From positions 1-64,000 of the forward strand of contig NZ_CP074405.1 in the NCBI RefSeq assembly GCF_018388445.1: a stretch of DNA of 64,000 nt, read 5' to 3'. Below are positions 34,651 through 42,484 of this stretch, one piece after another. Origin of the DNA: Cellulomonas wangleii (GTDB taxonomy: Bacteria > Actinomycetota > Actinomycetes > Actinomycetales > Cellulomonadaceae). The translations under genes were made by a program, and so were the position numbers. The first letter of the stretch is position 1. The number at the start of each line of letters is the position of its first letter. The notes under the pieces were generated by a model, which saw only the letters and a program-made list of their open reading frames with translations, did no database searches and was not told the DNA's origin.

Positions 34651-36083
34651 CACAGCGCGGGTGCGACCGCTGCCGGGCCGCCGGACGGTGCACCCGCCGC
34701 GGGGGCGGGCTCGACGGGGGGCGGGATCACGGGCTCGGTCGCGGGCGCCGGCAGCGTCTGCTCGGGGGCGGGGGCGGGGGTCAGGGAGGGGACGGGCGTG
34801 GGCGTCGGCAGCACGACGTCGTCGGTGAGCATCTCCACCAGGCGTCGCGCCTGGTCCAGCGAGGGGGCGGAGATCGTCTTCTCGACGCGCTCGCGCAGGT
34901 AGGCGGGCAGGTCGTCGACCTGGACGTCGGAGGTCTCGACGACGGACGCGAGCTCGAGCGGGCCGAGGGACTGCGGGATCCCGCGAAACACGGTGACCCG
35001 ACCGTCGGACGTGCCGACGAAGTACTGCGTCTGCGTCCAGGCGTACCCACCCACCAGGGCGGCGACCACCGCGACCCCGACGGCGACCCACGTGAGCAGC
35101 AGACCACGTCGGCGCGGCGCGGGCGCCAGCGGCTCGTCGCCGTCGTCCGGGGCGGACGCCGTGGCGACCTTCGCGTCCTCGTCGTCGTCCTCGGCGCCGT
35201 CCTGCGGGTCCGACGCGCCGGTGCGGGCGCGCCGGGACAGCGACGCCGCACGCGCGGCCGGGCCGTCCACCGCGGCCGACGGCCGCTTGCGGCTCAGGGC
35301 CGCGGCACCGACGACGACGCTGGCGGTGGAGGGCATGGCGCCGTCCGGCAGGTCGTCGAGCTCGACGACGTCGGCCAGCACCACCGTGACGTTGTCGGGT
35401 CCGCCGGCCCGCAGCGCGAGCTGCACCAGGCGGTCGGCGCACGCGTCGACGTCCTCGATGTCCGCGAGGGTCTCCGCGATCGTCTCGGCCGAGACGTACC
35501 CCGACAGCCCGTCGGAGCACAGCAGCCAGCGGTCCCCGGGCCGCGCCTCGCGCACCGACAGGTCGGCCGTGAGGTCGGTGTCGAAGTCGCCCAGCACCCG
35601 CATGACGACGGAGCGCTGCGGGTGGTGCTCGGCCTCCTCGGGCGTGATGCGCCCGGTGTCGACGAGGTGCTGCACGAACGTGTGGTCGGTGGTGACCTGC
35701 GTGAGCGTGCCGTCGCGGAACAGGTACCCGCGCGAGTCGCCCAGGTGCACCATCGCGAGCTTGTTGCCCGCGCGCAGGATCGCCGTGACGGTGGTGCCCA
35801 TGCCGGCCAGGTCCGGCTCGGCGTCGCTGCGGGAGATGATCTCGGACCGCGCGTCGTCCAGGGCCGTCTCGAGCTCGTCGAGGGCGTCGTCGGGGCCGTG
35901 CGACTCACCGTCGAGCGGGGCCATGGCCGCGACCGCGACCGACGAGGCGACGTCGCCCCCGGCGTGGCCGCCCATGCCGTCGGCGACGACGAGCAGGTGC
36001 GGGCCCGCGTACGCGGAGTCCTGGTTGTCGGAGCGCACGAGCCCCACGTCGGAGCGCGCGGCGTAGCGCAGGGCGACCGTCAC
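34650..36083 (-). CDS. pstP: PP2C-type Ser/Thr phosphatase PstP
   Basis: Metal-dependent phosphatase of 477 residues that reverses PknA/PknB phosphorylation. The catalytic domain (about residues 1-235) has RSDNQDSAY, VVADGMGGHAGGDVAS, HLGDSRGYL and GGPDNVTVVLAD, all metal-binding positions intact. An acidic linker, one membrane helix (about 326-345) and an outer domain ending in a proline-rich tail follow. GTG at 36083; the FHA gene ends 4 nt upstream. Confidence 0.95.
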   Translation of the reverse strand: MTVALRYAARSDVGLVRSDNQDSAYAGPHLLVVADGMGGHAGGDVASSVAVAAMAPLDGESHGPDDALDELETALDDARSEIISRSDAEPDLAGMGTTVTAILRAGNKLAMVHLGDSRGYLFRDGTLTQVTTDHTFVQHLVDTGRITPEEAEHHPQRSVVMRVLGDFDTDLTADLSVREARPGDRWLLCSDGLSGYVSAETIAETLADIEDVDACADRLVQLALRAGGPDNVTVVLADVVELDDLPDGAMPSTASVVVGAAALSRKRPSAAVDGPAARAASLSRRARTGASDPQDGAEDDDEDAKVATASAPDDGDEPLAPAPRRRGLLLTWVAVGVAVVAALVGGYAWTQTQYFVGTSDGRVTVFRGIPQSLGPLELASVVETSDVQVDDLPAYLRERVEKTISAPSLDQARRLVEMLTDDVVLPTPTPVPSLTPAPAPEQTLPAPATEPVIPPPVEPAPAAGAPSGGPAAVAPAL

Positions 36084-36087
36084 GCCG

Positions 36088-36588
36088 TCACCTCTGCAGC
36101 TCGAGCAGGCTCTGCCCGACGCGGATCGGCGTGCCGGTGGGCACGGGCGTGGGCTGCTCGACGCGCGACTCGCCGACGAACGTGCCGTTCGTGGACCCGA
36201 GGTCCTCGACGAACCAGCGGTCGCCCTGCGGGAAGATCCGCGCGTGCCGCGACGAGGAGTAGTCGTCGTCGAGGACCAGCGTGCAGCTGGGAGCCCGACC
36301 GACCAGCACCGCGGAGGAGCCGAGGGGGAGCGTGGTGCCGCGCAGCGGGCCCTCGGTCACCACGAGCCGGGTGGGGCCGCCGCTGGTGCGCGGGCGTCGC
36401 GGCGCGCGCGGCGCCTCGCCGGCGGGGACGGGTGCCTCGGCGGGCGCACCCTTGCCGGGGGCGCGACGTCGGTCGATGATCCGCGTGCCGTACAGGTCCC
36501 GGCGCAGCACCGTGATGGCGGACAGGACGAGGAACCACAGCAGCGCGAGGTACCCCAGGCGCAGCAGGGTGATCGTGAGCTCACTCAT
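36088..36588 (-). CDS. fhaB: FHA-domain membrane protein FhaB (FipA)
   Basis: A 166-residue protein with one N-terminal membrane segment (about residues 7-28), a basic linker and a C-terminal FHA domain that binds phosphothreonine (VGRAPSCTLVLDDDYSSSRHARI, then DLGSTNGTFV). In mycobacteria the orthologue FipA links the kinases to FtsZ/FtsQ and division. ATG at 36588. Confidence 0.93.
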   Translation of the reverse strand: MSELTITLLRLGYLALLWFLVLSAITVLRRDLYGTRIIDRRRAPGKGAPAEAPVPAGEAPRAPRRPRTSGGPTRLVVTEGPLRGTTLPLGSSAVLVGRAPSCTLVLDDDYSSSRHARIFPQGDRWFVEDLGSTNGTFVGESRVEQPTPVPTGTPIRVGQSLLELQR

Positions 36589-36597
36589 GCCGCGGCA

Positions 36598-37305
36598 TCA
36601 CTCGTCCACGTCCGCGTCGCCCCCGGTCCAGAAGAGGATCCGGGTCCGGCCGATGGTCAGCGTGTTGCCGTCCAGCAGCGTCGCCGCGGGCACCTGGTGC
36701 CCCTCGACGAACAGTCCGTTGGTGGAGCCCATGTCGCTGGCGACGACCCCGTCCGGGGTGACCCGGATCTCGAGGTGCCGCCGGGACACACCCGGGTCGT
36801 CGACGATGATGTCGGCCTCCGAGCCGCGGCCGATGACCGTGACCGGGCCCGTGAGGATGTAGCGCTGACCGTCGATGTCGATCAGCGGGTGCCGCGGGCT
36901 GGGTGCCGCGTTGGTCGCCGGTGCCACCGGGCCGCGCACGGTCGCGCTGTGGACCGCGAACCGGCCGGCGTCCTGCTCCGTGTTCTCACTGAACGAGACG
37001 GTGACGGGGCCGACGAACGCGTAGTGCTGGCTCGCGGCGTGCTCCGTGACGTTGGCGGCCAGCTCCTCCGCGAGGGCCTCCGCACCCCAGGCCTCGACCT
37101 GGTCGTAGTCCGGCGTGGACAGCTCGATGGTGAACTCGTTGGGCACCACGGTGCGGTCACGGCCGACGACGGCGGCGCGGTCGTCGATCTCGCGGCGCAG
37201 CGCGTCGGCCAGCTCGATCGGCTTGACCTCGCTGCGGAAGGCCCGGGCGAACGCGTTGTTCACCACGCGCTCCACGCCGTTCTCGAACTTGTCGAGGAAC
37301 CCCAC
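36598..37305 (-). CDS. fhaA: FHA-domain protein FhaA (DUF3662 + FHA)
   Basis: A 235-residue cytoplasmic protein. The N-terminal DUF3662 domain starts GFLDKFENGVERVVNNAF and runs to about residue 125; the C-terminal FHA domain has GRGSEADIIVDDPGVSRRHLE and DMGSTNGLFV. It is shorter than the mycobacterial protein, which has a long repetitive linker between the two domains. FhaA binds phosphorylated MurJ/MviN to limit wall synthesis in mycobacteria. The GTG at 37305 is 5 nt after GGGAGG; a GTG at 37311 overlaps that site and is less likely. First gene of the leftward cluster. Confidence 0.93.
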   Translation of the reverse strand: MGFLDKFENGVERVVNNAFARAFRSEVKPIELADALRREIDDRAAVVGRDRTVVPNEFTIELSTPDYDQVEAWGAEALAEELAANVTEHAASQHYAFVGPVTVSFSENTEQDAGRFAVHSATVRGPVAPATNAAPSPRHPLIDIDGQRYILTGPVTVIGRGSEADIIVDDPGVSRRHLEIRVTPDGVVASDMGSTNGLFVEGHQVPAATLLDGNTLTIGRTRILFWTGGDADVDE

Positions 37306-37665
37306 GTCCACCTCCCTCCCGCCTCGGGCGGGCCGGTCGCCCGTCCCACCTGCCCTCGGTCCGTCCGCGCGGTGCGACGACGATCCGCGTCGATGGTATC
37401 CGTGCGGCGGCCTGGACGGGTGCCTGGGAGGGTGAACGGTGTACGCCGTGCGGTGTGGGCGGGTCGGGAGGGCTGACAGTGGACCGGTGGCGGCAGGCGT
37501 GCCGGTGCCGCCTCCGGTGGTCGCTGTGGGGGAAGGCCCGAGGGAGGGCGGGGGTTGGCAGAGGCGGCGTGGTTGCACGGGTCGGTGGCCGTGGGACAGG
37601 GCCCTCACCGCCCGTCGCGGGCAGTGTTTTTGACGGGGCCCTCGACGTGCTAACTTTGGCGGCGC
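37306..37665. other. gap between fhaA and tRNA-Leu
   Basis: 360 bp with no convincing gene. It must hold the leftward promoter of the fhaA-pknB cluster and does hold the tRNA-Leu promoter at its right end. Open frames here are GC-rich shadows lacking ribosome sites. Confidence 0.5.
37630..37656 (+). promoter_or_regulatory. tRNA-Leu promoter
   Basis: TTGACG (37630-37635) and TAACTT (37651-37656) are spaced 15 nt (16 if the -35 is read one base earlier as TTTGAC). The predicted start lies within a few bases of the tRNA 5' end. Confidence 0.55.
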
Positions 37666-37748
37666 GCGCGAGTGGCGGAACGGCAGACGCGCTGGCTTCA
37701 GGTGCCAGTGTCCGAAAGGGCGTGCGGGTTCAAATCCCGCCTCGCGCA
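37666..37748 (+). tRNA. tRNA-Leu (CAG)
   Basis: An 83-nt class II tRNA: acceptor GCGCGAG (37666-37672) pairs with CTCGCGC (37741-37747), discriminator A at 37748. The anticodon loop TTCAGGT gives anticodon CAG, a variable arm follows, and the T-arm carries GTTCAAATC. CCA is not encoded. Accessory DNA begins directly behind it. Confidence 0.96.
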
Positions 37749-37752
37749 CAGA

Positions 37753-37772
37753 CAGTGGGCTCTTGGGACAAC
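37753..37772 (+). repeat. left copy of 20-bp inverted repeat at tRNA-Leu island
   Basis: CAGTGGGCTCTTGGGACAAC, 5 nt behind the tRNA-Leu. It matches the inverse complement of 41166-41185 at 18 of 20 positions. The copies bracket 3.4 kb of accessory-looking DNA. Confidence 0.6.
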
Positions 37773-37792
37773 CAAGGCCCGGCAGTCCGGAC

Positions 37793-37825
37793 AACTCCCG
37801 GCAGGACGAGATCCTGCCGGGAGTT
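37793..37825 (+). terminator. hairpin behind tRNA-Leu
   Basis: A perfect 14-bp stem (AACTCCCGGCAGGA with TCCTGCCGGGAGTT) with a 5-nt loop and TCT after it. It lies inside the bracketed segment, so it may be native to the island or the original tRNA terminator. Confidence 0.75.
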
Positions 37826-37857
37826 TCTGGTTCCAGGGCCGAGTCGGCGACTTGGTG

Positions 37858-37873
37858 AGCACGCTAGCGTGCT
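37858..37873. promoter_or_regulatory. perfect 16-bp palindrome
   Basis: AGCACGCTAGCGTGCT is its own inverse complement and is followed by lower-GC sequence (ATTACCTGCTCTTTACGC). It looks like the operator of a dimeric repressor. No matching regulator gene is nearby; similar palindromes occur in front of transfer regulators on actinobacterial plasmids, but that link is a guess. Confidence 0.5.
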
Positions 37874-37922
37874 ATTACCTGCTCTTTACGCTGTGGAGCC
37901 GGCGTCGAGCGCGGATGGGCGC

Positions 37923-38033
37923 ATGCCGACCAGCCCGGTCACCGTGGTGGTGCCGGGCTGGCTGAGGTTCCGTGGAGTTCGGTGGCGCCTCGTGCGTCAG
38001 GCGGCCGTGGGTGGCCTCTGCTTCGCGGAGTAG
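37923..38033 (+). CDS. possible 36-residue protein
   Basis: A short frame reading MPTSPVTVVVPGWLRFRG and ending VGGLCFAE. Third-codon positions are mostly G/C. The ATG has no clear ribosome site. It may be a relic small protein of a former integrative element; not recognised. Confidence 0.3.
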   Translation: MPTSPVTVVVPGWLRFRGVRWRLVRQAAVGGLCFAE

Positions 38034-38180
38034 TAGGCCTCGTGGAACGCGCGCTTCCGTGTGCTCAACGTGCGAGACGTCCCGAGTCGGTTCTGGGGCA
38101 TTCCGTACAGTCCGGACCCGATGACTCGCCCGTCGCCGGGTGCGACCCGGCGCGAGGGCGCTAGGCGAGGGGGCCACGAG

Positions 38181-38460
38181 ATGACGATGACCACGGACGC
38201 GAGCGCGAGTTCTTCGCGCCTGCCGAGCAGGAGCGGGTCATGTCCGTCGCGCGCAAGACGATGGCTCTTCTCGAGGCGCTGATGACGGTCGCCGGCGCCC
38301 GCGAGGGTGCTGTCCGCCAGTGGGCCGACGACGTCCAGCGGTCGCGGCAGATCTCGCAGAGCCTGGGTGGTGCCCAGTCGCAGGACTGGTATCCGGCCAG
38401 GGACGGCACCCAGGCCGCGTTCGGATACGACGCGATCCTCAGCGCCCGCCGTCACTCATC
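38181..38460 (+). pseudogene. frameshifted fragment of an unknown gene
   Basis: An ATG at 38181 behind GCGAGGGGG opens a frame reading MTMTTDASAS; after about ten codons the plausible coding sequence continues in another frame (REFFAPAEQERVMSVARKT from about 38205, then ALLEALMTVAGAREGAVRQW). The continuation has strong codon bias to about 38460 and then loses it. A single-base deletion near 38208 would explain this. Product unknown. The rest of 37749-38552 holds no clear gene. Confidence 0.35.
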
Positions 38461-38552
38461 CCTCGTCCTCGCCTCCGCGTGTGTCCCCGCGTGCCTTCGC
38501 ATGCCGGCATCGCCGCCCGAACCCTCCCGTGCCAGTCCGTCAGGAGCGCGCC

Positions 38553-39671
38553 ATGCCCACAATGTCCGGCCACCTTCCCGCTCCCGCGACCGGGGCCCGC
38601 CCGGTGTCGCCCGGCGGGCACGTCACCTCGGCAACCATGCTCGGCCACACCGTGCTGCTCGACCACGCCGTTCCCGAGGTCGACGCGCTCCTGCGTGCCG
38701 AGCTCGGGGCCTACTTCGGCATCGACGCACAGCTGCCCGAGCCCCTCGTGCCGCTCGCGAGAGTTTCCGTCGAGGTGTCCGCCGAGGCCGGTGACCGGTG
38801 GCGTACCTCGCGCGGTGACGCGGGCCGCCCGATCCTTCTCCACTCCGGCAGCCACGCGTACGACGTCCGTCGCGGTGTTCGCCACGAGCACGACGGCGTG
38901 GTCGTCGTGGAGTCGGTCGACACCGGCTCGTGCGTGGTGTCCGACGTGGCCGCACGCACAGTCCACGTCGTCAACGGCGACCCGGCAGCCGCTGCCAGCG
39001 ACGTGCGCCGTGTGGTGCGCGACCTGCTCTTCCTGCCGTGGCTCGAGGCGCACGGCGGCGTCGTGGTACACGCTGCGGCGGTCGTCGGAGCCGACGGCAG
39101 CGGGACGCTCGTCGTGGGCGATCGCGGCGCAGGCAAGACCTCGGTGTTCATGGCGGCTGCGCTGGACGGCGCCCGCGAGGCGCTCTCCTGTGAGCGCATC
39201 GTTCTGCTGCCCACACCCGACGGTCTGCGGATGCTGGCGTGTCCGGAGAAGATCAGCACGTTCCCGGGCACGCTGCGCGCCTTCCCGCAGACCGAGCACC
39301 TTGCAGGACCGCGCTCTGCCGACACCGAGTGGTCCCGGCCGGGCAAGCGGCGCATCGCCTGGCAGGACATGTTCGCCTGCCTCGGCTTCACCCCGGCCCA
39401 GCGTCCCGTGTACCTCGACCGCGTGGTCTTTCCCACCTGGGAGCCCGCAGGGAGGCCGGCGCGCCGGCTGGACCGCACGCAGACCTGGTTCCGGCTACTG
39501 GACCAGACCGTCACGGGGCGCAGCGTCGAACGCCCCGACTGGCTCGGTTGGTTTGCGCCCGCGCACACCGACGAGACCCTCTGGGCCGCCTCGGCCGCTC
39601 CGGCGTGGGCGGCGACATGGTCCGACCTCGACTCGGCCGCCGCGCTCACCCGCGGCGCACTGGACGACTGA
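38553..39671 (+). CDS. HPr-kinase/phosphorylase-like ATPase
   Basis: A 372-residue soluble protein with a central P-loop GDRGAGKTS (near residue 190) preceded by HGGVVVHAAAVVG, the pattern of HprK-related kinases found in biosynthetic and RiPP clusters. The N-terminal 150 residues (LLDHAVPEVDALLRAELG) and the C-terminal part (FPTWEPAGRPARRLDRTQTW) are not recognised. It is not the classical carbon-regulation HprK: the HPr-binding signature is missing. ATG at 38553 follows CAGGAG. The DAHP synthase gene begins 34 bp downstream, so the two are one transcript. Confidence 0.65.
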   Translation: MPTMSGHLPAPATGARPVSPGGHVTSATMLGHTVLLDHAVPEVDALLRAELGAYFGIDAQLPEPLVPLARVSVEVSAEAGDRWRTSRGDAGRPILLHSGSHAYDVRRGVRHEHDGVVVVESVDTGSCVVSDVAARTVHVVNGDPAAAASDVRRVVRDLLFLPWLEAHGGVVVHAAAVVGADGSGTLVVGDRGAGKTSVFMAAALDGAREALSCERIVLLPTPDGLRMLACPEKISTFPGTLRAFPQTEHLAGPRSADTEWSRPGKRRIAWQDMFACLGFTPAQRPVYLDRVVFPTWEPAGRPARRLDRTQTWFRLLDQTVTGRSVERPDWLGWFAPAHTDETLWAASAAPAWAATWSDLDSAAALTRGALDD

Positions 39672-39705
39672 GCACACACCTCCACTGCGAGAGAGAACGA
39701 GACCG

Positions 39706-41106
39706 ATGACGAACACCGCCGAAGTGACCGACACCAACACTGACGCCGGCGCCCCCTGGACGAGCGACGCGTGGCGCACGCGACCGGTCGCGCAGGCTGT
39801 CGACTGGCCGGACGAAGCGCAGGCACAGCGGGCGCTCGAGCAGCTCCGCAAGCTTCCGCCGCTGATCTTCGCGGGCGAGGCACGTGCGCTGCAGAGCCAG
39901 TTGGCCGACGTCACCCGCGGCGCGGCGTTCGTCCTTCTCGCGGGCGACTGCGCCGAGTCGTTCGACGAGGTGTCGGCCGACCGCATCCGCGACCAGCTCA
40001 AGATCATCCTGCAGATGTCCCTGGTCCTCACTCACGGCGCCGGGCTCCCGGTGGTGAAGATCGGCCGGATGGCGGGGCAGCTAGCCAAGCCGCGCTCGGC
40101 GCCCACCGAGATCGTCAACGGGGTCGAGCTCCAATCGCTCCGCGGTCACCTCCTCAACGCCGAGAACGAGGACCCGGACTCGCGCCGCCTCGATCCCCGC
40201 CGGCTGGTCCAGGGCTACCACCACTCGGCGATCGTGCTGAACCTCGTGCGCGCGTTCACCAGCGGCGGATTCGCCGACCTGCGGGAGGTGCACCGCTGGA
40301 ACCAGAGCTTCATCGCCGAAAGCCCTTCGGGTCAGCGGTACGAGATGCTGGCCGCCGAGATCGACCGCGCCGTCGAGTTCCTCCACGCGTGCGGCGTGCG
40401 CGACGACAACGACGAGCTCTCGCGCACGGCGTTCTACACCGCACACGAGGCGCTCGTCCTGGACTACGAGTCGGGTCTGACGCGACGCGAGGCCGCAACG
40501 GGCGAGTGGTACGACTGCTCGGCACACCTGCTGTGGATCGGCGAGCGCACGCGAGCGCTCGACGGCGCGCACATGGACTTCGTCAGGGGTATCCGTAACC
40601 CGATCGGCGTGAAGATCAGCGACGACTGCAGCCCTGAAGAGCTGCTGCAGATCTGCACCATGCTCAACCCCGAGCGCATCCCCGGTCGGCTGACGCTGAT
40701 GATCCGCATGGGTGCTCGCGTGATCGACCGAGCACTGCCCGCGCTGGTCCAGGCCGTCGTCGACGCGGGGCACCCCGTCGCGTGGGTCAGCGACCCGATG
40801 CACGGCAACACGCGCACGACCGCGAGCGGCGTGAAGACGAGGTCGTTCGAGGACGTCAGCTCCGAATTCCTGTCGTTCGTGCGGATCGTGTCCGAAGCGG
40901 GTGCGTGGCCCGGCGGCATCCACCTCGAGCTGACCCCCGACGACGTCACGGAATGCACGGGCGGAAGCTGGCTGCTCGACGAGGACGAGCTAGGGCGCAA
41001 CTACACAAGCCTCTGCGACCCGCGCCTGAACGGGCGCCAGGGGCTCGATCTGGCATTTCTCGCGGCCGAGGCGCTGCGCGACGCCCGGACGCGTTTGGCG
41101 CGCTGA
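39706..41106 (+). CDS. class II 3-deoxy-7-phosphoheptulonate (DAHP) synthase
   Basis: First enzyme of the shikimate pathway: condenses phosphoenolpyruvate with erythrose 4-phosphate. The 466-residue product is a full class II (plant/actinobacterial) enzyme, with the metal Cys in LLAGDCAESF, KIGRMAGQLAKPRS, ISDDCSPEELLQI, and WVSDPMHGNTR near the C-terminus, then GGIHLELTPDDVTEC. Placement next to the HprK-like gene, away from other aro genes and in accessory DNA, suggests a second, specialised-metabolism copy feeding an aromatic product. ATG at 39706 follows GAGAGAACGAG. A terminator lies 115 bp behind. Confidence 0.92.
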   Translation: MTNTAEVTDTNTDAGAPWTSDAWRTRPVAQAVDWPDEAQAQRALEQLRKLPPLIFAGEARALQSQLADVTRGAAFVLLAGDCAESFDEVSADRIRDQLKIILQMSLVLTHGAGLPVVKIGRMAGQLAKPRSAPTEIVNGVELQSLRGHLLNAENEDPDSRRLDPRRLVQGYHHSAIVLNLVRAFTSGGFADLREVHRWNQSFIAESPSGQRYEMLAAEIDRAVEFLHACGVRDDNDELSRTAFYTAHEALVLDYESGLTRREAATGEWYDCSAHLLWIGERTRALDGAHMDFVRGIRNPIGVKISDDCSPEELLQICTMLNPERIPGRLTLMIRMGARVIDRALPALVQAVVDAGHPVAWVSDPMHGNTRTTASGVKTRSFEDVSSEFLSFVRIVSEAGAWPGGIHLELTPDDVTECTGGSWLLDEDELGRNYTSLCDPRLNGRQGLDLAFLAAEALRDARTRLAR

Positions 41107-41165
41107 TGCGACGCTCGTCGGAGTAGGACGGACGGTCCGCAGCGCTCGACCAGCTGTCCCAGCGA

Positions 41166-41185
41166 GTTGTCCCAAGACCCCACAG
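41166..41185 (-). repeat. right copy of 20-bp inverted repeat at tRNA-Leu island
   Basis: GTTGTCCCAAGACCCCACAG, inverse complement of 37753-37772 with two mismatches. A related GTCCCAGC motif lies just inside (41157-41164), as seen in some transposon ends with internal repeats. Confidence 0.6.
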
Positions 41186-41220
41186 TGAGGTGGTTCCGGA
41201 AGGAACCGCTCGAGCAGTAC

Positions 41221-41258
41221 CGAAGCTCCCGGTCAGGGTTCTCTGACCGGGAGCTTCG
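41221..41258 (+). terminator. terminator behind the DAHP synthase unit
   Basis: A perfect 16-bp stem (CGAAGCTCCCGGTCAG with CTGACCGGGAGCTTCG) and a 6-nt loop. It resembles in size and sequence the hairpin behind tRNA-Leu at 37793. Confidence 0.8.
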
Positions 41259-41469
41259 TGGTTTCCGGGGGTGCATGGGGCTGCTCTGGGGTGCTCGCGA
41301 CGCGGCCCGGCGGTGGCCGGGCGAACAGGTGTGGACTCTCAGGCGGTCACCCGCGGCACGGGCGCGACGCCGGCCTCTGGTCGAGGGGTACGCCGGTCGA
41401 GCGGTTCGGGCGACGGTTCTTCTCCGAGCTCGACCTGCCAGGGGTCGGGCTGGAGGTGGTCGTCCGGGC

Positions 41470-42339
41470 TCACAGGGCCGGAGCCGGCGTGCCCAGGAGC
41501 TCCAGCAGGCCCAGGGCTGCGTCACGCATGCGGTGGTCGACGTCGTGGGTCGGGTCCCACGAGGCGACGGTCGCCGACGCGAGCGGGAGTCGCGTGACGG
41601 CGTCGAGCACCGTGGCGCGCACCTCGTCGGGCGTGAGGCCACCCGGCGCGGCGTAGGAGTTCGCCGGTGGGAGGGACGTGTCGTGCACGTCGAGGTCGAC
41701 GTGCACGTGCACCGCGTCCGCGTGCGCGACCACCCGGTCGAGCACGCTCCCCGCCCGCCCCGCCCGGACGTCGGCCACGGTCAACCACGTCGGTCCGGGG
41801 CCGTCAAGGAGCCGGCGCTCGGCCTCGTCGAGCTGGTGGCCGCCGACGAGCACCGTGCGGTCGTCGGGCGACGGCGCGTACCCGGGCACGCTCGCGGCGA
41901 GTCCTTGCCAGCACCGGCCCGTGGTCATCGCCAGGCTCATGCCGTCGAAGAACCCGCTCGCCGACGTCGCGGGCGTCTGCAGGTCGCCGTGGGCGTCGAG
42001 CCACAGGACCGCCACGCGCCGCTCGGGCGCGAGGGCACGCAGGCCGGCGACGACCCCGAGCGTCACCCCGCAGTTGCCTGCGAGCACCACCGGCAGGTGG
42101 CCGGCGTGGGCGGCGACGTCCTGCGCGACGAGCCGCATCACCTCGGTGCCCGCGGCGGCCTCGACGATCGGACCGGGGCCGGCCGCGAGCTGGACGCGCC
42201 CGTGGTCGACGACGGCACCGTGGTGGGCCAGCCGCTGCGCAGCACCTGCGGCGACGAGGGCGGGCGGGCCGGCACCGTGGCGCACGTCCCGGCAGCCCGA
42301 GTCGTAGGGGACCTCCAGCAGGCGGATCCGGGCGGGCAC
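41470..42339 (-). CDS. arginase/agmatinase-family protein
   Basis: A 289-residue ureohydrolase-fold protein. Metal motifs are WLDAHGDLQTP (Asp-His-Asp) and VHVDLDVHD, but the first motif, usually GGDHS or GGNH, reads LAGNCGVTLG, so the first metal ligand His is replaced by Cys. Such GNC variants form a subgroup of unknown substrate in actinobacteria; true arginase activity is doubtful. The GTG at 42339 is chosen because a -10 hexamer CATAGT lies 7 nt before it (leaderless); an upstream GTG at 42363 extends the frame. Confidence 0.75.
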   Translation of the reverse strand: MPARIRLLEVPYDSGCRDVRHGAGPPALVAAGAAQRLAHHGAVVDHGRVQLAAGPGPIVEAAAGTEVMRLVAQDVAAHAGHLPVVLAGNCGVTLGVVAGLRALAPERRVAVLWLDAHGDLQTPATSASGFFDGMSLAMTTGRCWQGLAASVPGYAPSPDDRTVLVGGHQLDEAERRLLDGPGPTWLTVADVRAGRAGSVLDRVVAHADAVHVHVDLDVHDTSLPPANSYAAPGGLTPDEVRATVLDAVTRLPLASATVASWDPTHDVDHRMRDAALGLLELLGTPAPAL

Positions 42340-42484
42340 GGCGTCCACTATGCCCGTGGGCACGCGGCGCTGGCCACTGGTTCAACGAGACAGGAGGTGG
42401 TGACGCCTGTCGGCATCGGTCGCCGCCAGGGTGATGTCGCATTCTCGCCAGACGCACGTCGCCGACGGGCACAAGACTGGCGAT

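Larger units (their letters stand above)
41107..41469. other. gap between DAHP synthase and arginase-like genes
   Basis: 363 bp without a convincing gene. It contains the right copy of the 20-bp inverted repeat (41166-41185), a strong terminator (41221-41258) and about 200 bp of featureless sequence up to the end of the leftward arginase-like gene. Confidence 0.5.

Noticed and set aside
37997..38455. A leftward 152-codon frame in the island
   Set aside because: Codon bias favours the rightward fragment on the other strand; no start signal or domain.
37666..41260. Classical tRNA-site integration with a duplicated tRNA 3' end
   Set aside because: No second copy of the tRNA-Leu 3' end (GGGTTCAAATCCCGCC) is seen at the right boundary, and no integrase gene is present.
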